64,000 nucleotides of DNA from Cheilinus undulatus (taxonomy: Eukaryota; Chordata; Actinopteri; Labriformes; Labridae). Location of the stretch: positions 35,504,289-35,568,288 of the forward strand of contig NC_054869.1 of assembly GCF_018320785.1 (NCBI RefSeq), in the 5' to 3' direction. Under the pieces are notes generated by a model that saw only the letters and a list, made by a program, of their open reading frames with translations, ran no database searches and was not told where the DNA came from. How positions within the stretch are numbered: position 1 is the first letter of the stretch; each line of letters opens with the position of its first letter. Shown here one piece after another: positions 38,700 through 64,000 of this stretch. A program made the position numbers and the translations under genes.

Positions 38700-41600
38700 T
38701 TTTGAGTCAGCATGCTAAATGTCATGTTTATGTAATGATATTGAATGAAAGAAAAAACAGGAGCTTCTCCCTGCAGGCATAATAACATAATAAGTCAAAA
38801 AAGTTGTAGCTTATTTTAAAATCCAGAAAGCCTTTAAGTTCTGCAAACTCAGAAAAAAAGAAAAAACACTGGTGCCAAATCATAGTTTCTTTAGCATTGT
38901 TGTTTGTTGCATAGTTAAATACAAGCCCCTAAATTGCATGAAATCTGCCCTGACTTGTCCATGTAAGTTCCTATGATAAGATGTAAATATATATCACTCT
39001 GTGTTACACATTTAGAAGCATTGTCACAGCATTCGCTGTGAGGTGCAATGGGCCAATAAGTGCAATATTTTATGAATGAACCCCTGTACATAGTTTCTCC
39101 TGTCCTCTGCGGTGCGTTTGAGCGAGTTTGGTCAGAACGGCTGATGGAGAAGAAAGGAGCGTGTGCGTCTTTGTGTAACTGCAGCCACTGAATGTGTGAC
39201 CGTGCGCGTGTGCGTACCTGCCATATTGACCAGACAAAATGACGTATTCTAGTGTATTGTTTGTGTATACCTTTTGTACAGATATATTCACGTACTATAT
39301 GCTGTTCCTGCTAAGTGTTGAGTGTTGGTTGAAGTTGTGTTTTCATGTCTAAATGCAGTGTTATTGTGAACGATAGTCAGGGAGCTCACTTAGTCCATGC
39401 CATATGCCGTACTGTTGTCAAACCAAGAAAAAGGATACACTTACAAGACCCTGTGCATCTGTGTGCACACATGCTCTGTGTGTGTGCATCTGTGTATGTG
39501 TGTGATATATCATTGACATGCTGATAGCCATGAAATGAATTACTGTATTGATCTCCAGCCTAGATTCATTTAATAGAGGAATAGTTATGAGGCGACTTGG
39601 TGCCCAAAATAAGTGACTCTGGTCCACGCTCATTTTAGATCACTATGACTTTACATATAACTGAATATATTTGTTTCTTGGAGTGCAAGCAAAATAAGAA
39701 ATATGTTTTTGAGATTATAGGTAATAAATCAGATTCTATCAGAGGGTCTCTGTGCTTTATTTCTCTCTTTTCTCTTGTTAGAAAGCATCATGGGCTGGCT
39801 CTGCTGGCCTCTAAAGCCTCTCTGTGGATGCAGCAGCATGCTTCATTTGAAGGCAGTATGCGCCACCTAGTGTTTGAGCGTTAAAGCTGCACCAAAGCAA
39901 CACAAAAGAATACTGAAAGTTTTACTGCAACACTTTAATAAACTAGAAATTACTTTATCACCTGTAAAGTGAAATTTTCCATATTTTACCAAACTGCATT
40001 TCAAAAGAAAATAAACAAACATGTCTTCTAATACAATACATAGGGATGCACATGGCAGTGATGATATTTACAGGTATCAGTACTGACATACAGTTCTGTT
40101 CAGTACTTTTAGGCATGTTTAGGCAAAACATTTAGGCTGCCAGAGGGCACCATTGGTCAGAAAGGATGACTGACACAACCCAGACCATGCTCTGGCTGTC
40201 TTCATATAATACCGGGAACATGAGAAAATAATCTGTTGAAGAAACAACAAAGTCCACACCTTTATGGCAAAGTAAAGGGTGGATGTTGGGAATAAACACG
40301 GCCTAGGGTACTGTCAGACTGTGGCCCTGTGATGATTCCTCAGCACCTTACATGTCTGAAACGTATGCACATGACTGTATGAATGTGTATTTTAGACCTA
40401 AAACTCTAGTCCTTAAAACAAACTTTAAGGTTTAAGACAGTGCTTTCTAAAGTGTGGGTCAGAGGTACTGTAGGTGGGACACATGAGGTCATTTACAATA
40501 ACAAAAAATCATAAGTTTTTAAAATGATGAAAAAAAAACATGTTTTAAATGATCACAAAATACTTAATGACATGTTATTGTAAGTCTTATATATAACAAA
40601 ACACAGACAGAAGTTTTAACTCATCATCTTTTTATGATTGATTTTTTCTGATGTATACAACCAGAGTCACAGGTTGACTGGTGTTGAATTAACTGGTGAC
40701 TGACAGTATTGTCAGGAGAGACTTTATATGAGTTTAACAATCATTTGTATTACAAATTTAGATGAAAGAGTGCAATGTCTCATCATCATGAGGACTTCAT
40801 GTACTTGAAGGGGTAGTGAGGCCAACAACAGGAACAGGAAACGTCTTTATGGAGTCTAAACACTGGTGCTGTGTTGATGAGGATGCAGGATCAGATTATA
40901 GGTAGACTTCTGGGAAGCTGAACCAGGACACCAATAAAGTGGCTTGGAGGAGGCTGAAGTATGCAGGATGAGATGAGCAGAAAACCTGTGAGGATCTGGA
41001 CAGGATGCTGATGAACCCAATGGAGGTGGCTGGGGTGGTGGAGGGTTACAGTGTCCGCACTGAAATGACAGGCTGACTGTAAAAGAGAGGACAACGGTTT
41101 TAGAATATGACTTGCTGATTGGACAACGAGGTTGTAGCAGAATTGAATTATCTTAGTACTTAAAGAGTATGCCCACAATCAGCCGATCACCAGAGCAGGA
41201 GGAGAGAATGAAAAGAAGAAGCGAGAGATATGAACAAGAAAGACTAATGTGTGAGTGAGAAACAGCCTTCCTGCTTGAACTTCTACTGAGCTGCATATAA
41301 ACATTCTCCTATGCCATTCGCATCCTGATTTTGAGAGTTTTTTGGTGTCTTTGTAGACATTAATGCCAATATGAAATTCTTTGCTGGGCTAAAAAATATG
41401 TTAACAGGGATGAATATTAGTAACGAAAAATGAAGTAGCTTTGCAGATGCCTGATTAAAACAAAATAAATGGCAGAGGCTGATTAACTGTATCATGTGAC
41501 TCCACCAGTACTTTCAGAGTGATGTCAGTGTCTCTGAAAGCAAAGCATCTGCATTGAAATCCCCTGTTTATGAAACAAAATATTGTAAATAAAAGGTAAA

Positions 41601-42555
41601 TATCTGTGGCTACACAAGAGTTTTTAAGGGCCCTAGAAGATTTTCAGGTTGTTTGAGAAATGCTGATTTAAGGAATGAGCATGAACAAAGAAAAAGACTT
41701 CTGATGAAGGTCTCTTGATCCTGCCTAAAACATATCTGCTGATACCAATAATTAACTTGTTAAGCTCATGACTGCCAACACTGATATCAAGCCAATATCA
41801 TCATGCATCCCATGTATTTTTTACAGCATAAATAATGAAAATATTCCTGTTCAGGGGGTCTCAAACTTTTCTTTATCTGAGAGCAACTTTGAAGTAATGA
41901 AAGTGGCTGAGCGCTAGTTGCATCACATTGCTTTTTAGCAGGTGACCAATACTGGGTATTCAGAGTCGATACCGATACATTTATTAGAAGTTCACGAGAC
42001 CAATAACCAATATTTGGAATCAATATTTATTTACTGTGATGAACAGAATGTGCTTAATATCCATCCATCCAGCTTCCACTTATCCGAGCTCTGATCGCAG
42101 GCAGCAGGTGAAGTAAGTCAATCCAGACATTCCTCTCCCCAACAATGTTGGCACCTAGGCTTCAGTGTTGATCGGTTAGAACTTGTGTGACATCTAGCCA
42201 CTCAGATAGTGTTGTTTGCAGGTCACTGAGGTAAAACTGTGGAAGACAGCTGAGGCAGATCAGTGCACTGTTCAGTTATTATATTTTATTAGTAATCAGT
42301 AAATAAAATGCTGATACAGATAGTCGGCCATATGCCTAATATCAGCACAGATAATCAATAATTGTACACCAAAAGGTGCTGTCCATACCCAAAATGTAAT
42401 AGTTAAAAATGTGAATATCCTCTCAAAGTGTAGAAATACAAATCTCTTTATGATGATGCAGCCTTGAATAAATGGAGCAGACCATGTGCTGTAGGTGTGA
42501 AACATATTTCACACCTAAAACATGAGAGGAGAGTTGCTGTAAAGTGACATTAAAT
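38700..42555. other. Region between the convergent rab3c and pde4d tails
   Basis: No gene recognised. Fragments of common fish repeats appear near 41850-42350 ('gaccaatactgggtattcag', 'gtcggccatatgcctaatat', and 'cagacattcctctccccaac' near 42125). Confidence 0.45.
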
Positions 42556-42735
42556 TCAGGATTTTTCTTTTTTAGATTTATTTCTGGGCTTTTTGCCTTT
42601 ATTTGGATAGGACATCTGGCAGTATGGATAATCAGGGAATGACAAGCAGGAAAAGAGCAAGGGGTCAAATACGAACCTTCAGCGCCCACTTGGAAGGATG
42701 AGCTTCTGTACATGACCTGCTCTGCCATCTGCACT
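42556..42735 (-). repeat. tRNA-derived SINE, minus orientation
   Basis: On the minus strand: 'gatggcagagcaggtcatgt' then 'gctgaaggttcgtatttgac' (decayed box B), ending in an A-rich 'gcccagaaataaatct' tail. Same general family as the copies at 23421 and 62091. Confidence 0.6.
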
Positions 42736-45700
42736 GCTCAATTCAGCTTTTATCCTCTCCAAACTTATGGATGCATTCATCATACAACACACCTGAAAAA
42801 TGATGACAAGTCACCACAGAGTAGGCAGAATCAACCCATGCTTTTATTTAATCCATTGCATATAAAAACTTTTTTTTCATGGTTTTTCATTTTTTTACAC
42901 AAAGTCGTATGATCTACAGTGCTATCCAATAGACTGCAATTAACAAGGAATCCATTAAAATAACATTTTAATTGTCTTGTGAAACTTCCAGACAAGTTGG
43001 CATTCTAAAGACATAACCCAAAAAATAATTGTCCTGAAGACCTTTTTTTTAAAGTTACAGTTTGTGTTTTTCCTTTCATACCATAAAAATAGACACAGAA
43101 TGAGAAAAGAACCCACTGTTTCCATTGGTCCAGGGCTGTTTAGAATCTACAGTATGTGTGTCAAAATAAGAGTCCCAATATCAGGGACAATGATGCACTC
43201 ACCCGACCCTTACCTAACCCCCCCCATGACCCCAACCCCAACACTTCACTACAGAAATATACTAAACCCTCCTCTTCTTCTCCAGGCAGAAAAATGTCAG
43301 TGGTTTTGGATATTGCAAGTAATGTGAGCAGAAGTGTTGGCCGAGCATAGATAAGCAACACACCGTCAGTGTTTCAGCCAGAATTAATGCAGCAGTGGCT
43401 GAACATGCAGATGTGTCTCGAAGCCTCTGTGCGTCGTAGACCGACATCCAGCTGTAACTTCACACTCCTGTAACGCCCTGTTCAGTGTTTGTAGATGTGA
43501 CCAAACCACATGGATGCAGAATACACTCTGCAGCAAAGTTACTCTTTAAAATCTGGTTGTTTCACATCTTTAAGTTTTATCAGGGTGTGAGGACTGTTGA
43601 GGTTACACACGCCAGGTCTACAGCAAATTCGACTCTTGGACATCCGGCTATAGGCCACACATCACTCAAAAAGTAAATCTCTGACTCGTGGTTGGCCTGC
43701 AAACTCCTGCACTGACTCATCAATCCGAGTGCCATCTGTAGGGGAATTCGTTTGGCTGTGATAGTAAAAAGGCAACATGTTTGAATTCACAACAGGAGAT
43801 CAGGCCAACCCTAGCCTGGAGAGATTCACTTATGCAGCAAAAAGAGATCTAGGAAACCAAAGTAGAAAAAAAAGGCTAAAAGTAAATGACATGCGTTGAA
43901 TTTAAGGCACAGCCCATGGGCCAAGGAACAGTTTCTTTTTAAAAAACAATTTGGCTTTCCCCCTCTCTTCACTGAGCTAGTTCTCAGGTGAGCAAACATG
44001 TCGATGGATCGTTTTTACACCAAAGCTTATGTGTAAGAAACATTCTCTCAACAAGAGGTACGTTGTACAGCCACACCATCACCAAAAGGGATGATAAGAA
44101 TCAACCATTTACGACAAACGGCATTATGATAGTAATAACATTAATAATTATATATTATATACAGCACAATAAATATGTTTGTAAACAGCGATAAAACCAG
44201 AATCTTTTATTACAGGTAAGGGCATCGGGTGAGGATGAAAAAACAACAGAGAGAAAAAGAAAAATCTTGGCACAAAATGAAAGATTAAATAAAAAGTTCT
44301 GAAATGACACATTATTAAAACAAGCACATAAAAAAGCAGTGTGCAGTATTTCAAGTTTTTTTCTGTTTTTTAGATGTTGATTTTGTTTATTTTATATACA
44401 CAGAGGAGGGAAAATGTATATTTGGGTGTTGTTACTGGCAAGCTTGTACTGTGGGTTATGCTACAGTGAAATATTTACTGTACCAAATTTATATAGCAAA
44501 AAATGACAAAATGAGAGCAATAAATAAGGGCATGAGGTGTTATGTGAAAGTAAAAGAAACATGGAGAAAGAAAGTGAGTGTTTTGGCAAGTTAGACACAA
44601 AACAAAGTGGTGATATAAGAATATATCAGTGCATCAATGTGGAGGTTAAGCCTCTCTGTTGATGACTTAACGGAGCTGATTGTCTTGTTAGAAACAAAAC
44701 AGCAACTGGGTTTGATGTTAAAACAAGTATAAAGTGGTTGAAAACAGGCATGTGTGTAGCTGCTGCTGATGGGAAAATCGAACAAAATGGGCAAAAATAA
44801 AAGCTTTTAAAACATTGGTATAAAATCACCCCAGTAGTTATTATCACCGTAACTATTTCTGTATACTCAGAGCACTGATCAAGCTTCTAAAAAAAGGTGC
44901 TTTTTATATCAACTACAAAGCATTGCATTGTCTCAGGATGTGTTCAAAAGAACTGCAGGCAACAATAATAAAATTCAAAGGCTTCATCCACGTCACAAAC
45001 TGTTTCATTGAGAGTAAAGCATAAGACTTCAGGTTCCTGCTTCCTTATCAGTTTCACAAAAAAAAATATTAAACTCACAGGATGAACCAAACATGAGCGT
45101 AGTGGCATGGGATTTGTAGTATAAATGCTATTGGAGCAAGTGCAAACACCTCAGAACACTCCTAATGTAATCCAGCCGTGAAGATATCCTTCAAAACACT
45201 GAATATGTGAGACACGTTTCACCCCCATTGGTTCCCAAAATCTTCTTTGCTAACAAAACAAAGCCTAGGATTGCAAAAGTAAAGTCTAGAAAATATCTGA
45301 ATCTTACATACAGTACGATACAAAAATTAAAGAGGTCTAGGACAGCATCACAGCTGTGTAGAATTGAGCTTTGTATCAGTCAGGTTTTTTTTTTTTTCAA
45401 GGAAGACTTCCACATCAGAAACAAAAAGGCCCCCCCCCAGTGTGCTGCAGCTTTCATGTCTGCGCCGTCCCGTCAGGTTTTCAGCAGACGGTGGCATTAA
45501 ATGCCTCCTAATTGGGGAGGAAATGACCTAACCCAGAGAGGGGGATTCTCCTTGAACACAACAATTACCGTCTCTAGAGTAGAGTATGGGCACTTGATAA
45601 AAACACGGAAACACTGCTAAACTTTCAGGCAAGGCTGAGACGAAGCAGAGGAGAGGAATGGTCATGTGGTAGGAAGAGCACTGAGCAGGCTCGTCCAAAC

Positions 45701-45988
45701 ATAAGCTTATAACGGAGAGGTGTAAAAGTGAAATAAAGACACACCACTTCAGTACAAACGGGAATGGAAAGGAGGTTTCCTGAGTGCAAAAAAACTTGAA
45801 GAAAGTACCGGTGGGCGTGTCTGAAAGCTGTCAGGAGGAGTGGTCATGGTGGAGAGCAGCGCACGCTTTGGAACCATAAACATAGATGTATAAAAAACAC
45901 GGACAAACTCCACAAAACCCCAAAAATATTCTATAAATAATCTGTCATTACTAAGAAGAACAGTTCATCGGGTGCTGTCCACAAACTG
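42736..45988 (-). other. pde4d: Probable pde4d 3' UTR and downstream flank
   Basis: Follows the pde4d stop at 45989. No other gene recognised. Minus-strand AATAAA candidates exist near 44206 and 44388, but I cannot choose the cleavage site. It contains a C-run near 45432 and a T-run near 45386. Confidence 0.4.
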
Positions 45989-60660
<14,672 letters not shown>

Positions 60661-61217
60661 TTTGATAAAACAACCAAATGACTCCAGAAAGAGAAAATAG
60701 TGCAGCTTTATAACCCAAAACACAGTTCTGTTGATGACAGCACTACACAGCTCGTGAAAGAGAAACAGTCCTCAGCTGTGGCTCGTATAAGTCCTCAACC
60801 TGAAGAGGTCTGGAGTAATTTAGCTGTTCAGAGTCCATGAATGAAGCATCATGATCCTGTTTGGTGAACATCCACAGAAACGATCCCATGTCCCAGGAAG
60901 AGGAGAGGAAAAGAAGATTCTTGGAGATAAGCGGAGGAGAAGTGGCACCCCAAAGATCCGATGAAAGCATATCGTGACCACACAAACTGATATGAGCACA
61001 CGCTCACACAGACACACTCTGACGGACAAACACACTGCTGGGGTTGTGAATAATTGATGATGATGCGGATGCTCGGAAGATGCCAAAGCAACAGGACAGC
61101 AGAAATGTTTCTGTCAACGGCGTCCAAACAGAGCTGGCTGCCTGCTTCTGTGTGTATGACACACGCTCCCATGTGAAGAGCGCAGGCTGCTCCACCAGCC
61201 GTGTCACGCTGCAGCAG

Positions 61218-61313
61218 CCAATCAGAGCTCAGGCATCAAAGAAGTGTGAGCTCATCAGCACCTCTGATTGGTTTGGATTGAAGCAGAGTTGAGGTCACCT
61301 GCTGTGGGATTGG
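61218..61313 (-). promoter_or_regulatory. CCAAT-box cluster upstream of the PDE4D6-type exon
   Basis: Three CCAAT boxes within 96 bases: CCAAT on the plus strand at 61218-61222, and on the minus strand at 61271-61267 and 61313-61309. The stretch is GC-richer than its surroundings and lies about 560-650 bases upstream of the first codon. A 5' UTR starting near 61.1 kb is inferred; no TATA box is evident. Confidence 0.5.
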
Positions 61314-62090
61314 CCGCCACTGAAGTCAGTGGAAAATCTACTCTTTCCCTTTTCCTTCCATTCCTGCAGCGCAGCGGCATGTGATTCTGTGTGGGTTTGT
61401 GTGCATTAAGTGCACGTGCCTTTGTGTGTATGCAAGGTATAGTTCCATTATATGCTGTATTATGTGGGTGGGTAGGTGAGTGTGATGACCAGATTAACCT
61501 TCTGTACCAGCACAGGTTACCTCATCTAGCATGATACAACAGTAGACACTCTTCACAGTATTCACAGGAGGTGAGTCACAGTTTTCTCACTGTTAGGATG
61601 ATGTAAACACATGAAAACTAATTAATGCTGCTGAGGAGAATGAGCGTCAGCGCCGTCTGAAGTGGGCTCAGTTAAAGAGAAAGTGAAAGAGCAGGAAGCT
61701 GTATGGCCATGAAGCTCAAGAGGTCATCACTTGAGACTGAAACAAAGACTAAACCTTAGCTTATACAATCCTCCTGAGCATATCTTATGCATTGCAACAT
61801 GCTGTTAACAATTGCACTTATCATGCATGTAAGGTTGATTGTATGTGTTTTAGTTAGGGACATCAGCATTAATGCACTAAGCACAATGCACTTAAGGTGC
61901 ATAATCAGTGCATCATTTTCTAAAATTGTATGCTTTATTGCTCTTTGAGCACACTTTGGTTAAGCCAATGCAACAACTCCCTGCAGCCACAGTGAAGTAA
62001 AATAAGTTCACCGTTGCTCCTTAATGTCTCATTTCAGTTTAAAAAAGACTCAAACAGCTAAGCAGTCAAATCAAAAGTCGCCTGCACCTG

Positions 62091-62272
62091 GGTGCCAGTT
62101 TGGCTCAGTTGCACAGATGCCCATGTGCAGAGGGCTAGTCCTCCATGTACTGGTCACAGGATTAAATCCCAATCCTGGAGATGCATGCCGTCCTCCACTC
62201 TCTTTTCCAATATTTCCTGTTTTTCTTTTCCTCAACTTTTCTATCAAAAAGCAAAACAATTATCTTTAAGTA
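62091..62272 (+). repeat. tRNA-derived SINE
   Basis: 'ccagtttggctcagttgcac' (box A-like), then 'ctggtcacaggattaaatcc' (box B-like), a pyrimidine-rich body and an A-rich end near 'tcaaaaagcaaaac'. Clearly related to the copy at 23421-23612. Confidence 0.7.
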
Positions 62273-62496
62273 GTCATCTGCACCTTGTGTTGTCAAACAT
62301 TTCACATTAGTTCCTTTTCAATCCATTAAAAGTTCATTTTTTCCATGGTTAAGTTCATGTTGCAATTTTTAATGGACCCACAGGCCCTTATTCTCTTTCA
62401 AAATAAAAGCAGGTCTGTATCTCGACAGGAAGTCACTTACACCTCGTTTAAGACGTCACAAAAATCTAAAATGAAACAAAAATAGTACAAAAGTGC

Positions 62497-62519
62497 AAAA
62501 AAAAAAAAAAAAAAAAAAA
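62497..62519. repeat. Poly(A) run
   Basis: 23 consecutive A in the upstream pde4d region. Confidence 0.9.
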
Positions 62520-63054
62520 TTAAAAATTTGATAAAAAAGGGAGAGTGACTGAATTCACAACAGGAACTCTGAGGTTTATCACATTAAAGTTTTTAATTGT
62601 TTGACAACCCTATATCTTCAGTTACTATTGTAGTGTCTTAAAGGAATCCTCATAAAACACCAGCAGCTTTAAGCCAACTAGCACATCCAACCCTCTTATC
62701 TGATGAAATACAGTAGTTATACCACATAGTGATGCCCTGATCATGGTCTTAACAGCTCATCATCAATCAGTATGACTGGCCATTAAAAGATACAATACAA
62801 ATCATATTTTGCATTTTTTTATGTATCAGCTGGTTTAGTCTCAGGTCAGTCAAATTAGCTCTGGAGCATCTGGAGCAGCATAACCTGACAAAAAGAGGAC
62901 AAAAGTCATCTTTATTCAGTCCCCAGCATGCTTTTACTGACTTTAATCACCTCTGGATACAACTACTGTTGGCTAGGTTCTTCATCAGTGAAAGCTTAAC
63001 GAGGGATGGCAAAGAGAAAACCACTGTTAAAGGAAACTCATATTAAGTCTTGAC

Positions 63055-63300
<246 letters not shown>

Positions 63301-64000
63301 AGGAGTACAATCTTATTCAGATGAATTATCACTGGATCATTTATGACGTCAAAATTTCCCTTTTTTGTAAGGTATTCTGGGGAGGGGTTATTTTCCCAAG
63401 TAAGATGTAAAAGAGTGATTTCAGCAGTCTGAAAAATAAAAGTTCATGGAAAACCAAGCGGGTACTCAGTAAGATTTCACTGAATACTAACAAGGCAACA
63501 ACATGCCAGATAAAACATTTTTGTTCTGAAATATTTTGATAAATTGATCATTTTAGAAAACAGTTTTCACAGGAGCAATTCTTCAAAATCAACACCCTGT
63601 CTATGCAGATTTAATAACAACGCTTCTATTATAGCTGTAAAAAAAGAAGGTTCCATGACATCATAAATGGGGTCATTTGTTTTGTTTTGTTTTACTGCCA
63701 GAAGAAGGAATAAAACCGTGCATGTGCAGGTCCTTAAACATAGCAGCTCTGACAGCAAAGGTAAAGTGGTGACATACTTGATGATACCTAATAGGAAGAG
63801 GATTATGAGATGACTGGTGACTTATACTGTAAATATATTTTCACTTCCACAATGTAATAAAGTTTGATCTTGAATCATAAATCCTGTTCCTTTAAGACAG
63901 TTTATTCAGTCATTGAGACCTGTACTCTGAGGAGCATCATTTCTCCTGTTTCTAGGTGTTTTTTGACTGCATACGTCTGTTTCGTATATCTGTGATGTTT

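Overview
The window is vertebrate nuclear DNA, almost certainly from a teleost fish. The genes are split by GT-AG introns, and the spaces between and within them carry fish-type Tc1/mariner transposons, MITEs, tRNA-derived SINEs and a 5S-rRNA-derived SINE. The gene order matches human 5q11.2 (PLK2 - RAB3C - PDE4D), including relative strands. I could not decide the species.

Layout. (1) 418-3389, minus: the first ten coding exons of a polo-like kinase 2 gene (plk2). The whole kinase domain is present; the polo boxes lie beyond the left edge. It has a TATA box and a palindromic CRE just upstream. (2) 6385-~14970, minus: a complete five-coding-exon FAM173-family protein-lysine methyltransferase, closer to ANTKMT than to ATPSCKMT. 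A non-coding first exon and a GC-box/TATA promoter are visible near 15.0 kb. Its introns are full of transposon copies. (3) 15.5-18.95 kb: a T-rich degenerate repeat tract, broken by a nearly intact Tc1-type transposon with long, 98%-identical inverted repeats. (4) 19.0-~38.7 kb, plus: a complete rab3c gene (219 aa) with a promoter region carrying CRE and ZNF143-type motifs. (5) 45,989-60,660, minus: ten coding exons of pde4d. They encode the whole catalytic domain and a super-short isoform whose 16-residue first exon equals the mammalian PDE4D6/PDE4B5 start as I remember it. The long-form (UCR1) exons must lie beyond the right edge. rab3c and pde4d converge tail to tail, as in human.

Biology. 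PLK2 is a stress- and activity-induced kinase, RAB3C a synaptic-vesicle GTPase and PDE4D the main cAMP phosphodiesterase of its family. They form a conserved neighbourhood and not an operon. I see no CRISPR array, rRNA gene, functional tRNA gene or complete autonomous retroelement.

The most interesting observations are: the conserved PDE4D6-type alternative promoter and exon; Glu-run growth of the PDE4D tail by in-frame TCC/GAG microsatellite; a TTAA-flanked MITE with related empty sites nearby; a second TTAA-type MITE family present as both a long-inverted-repeat copy and a 180-bp deletion derivative; and an antkmt-like gene sitting in a PLK2-PDE4D neighbourhood. I found no convincing wholly new biological system.
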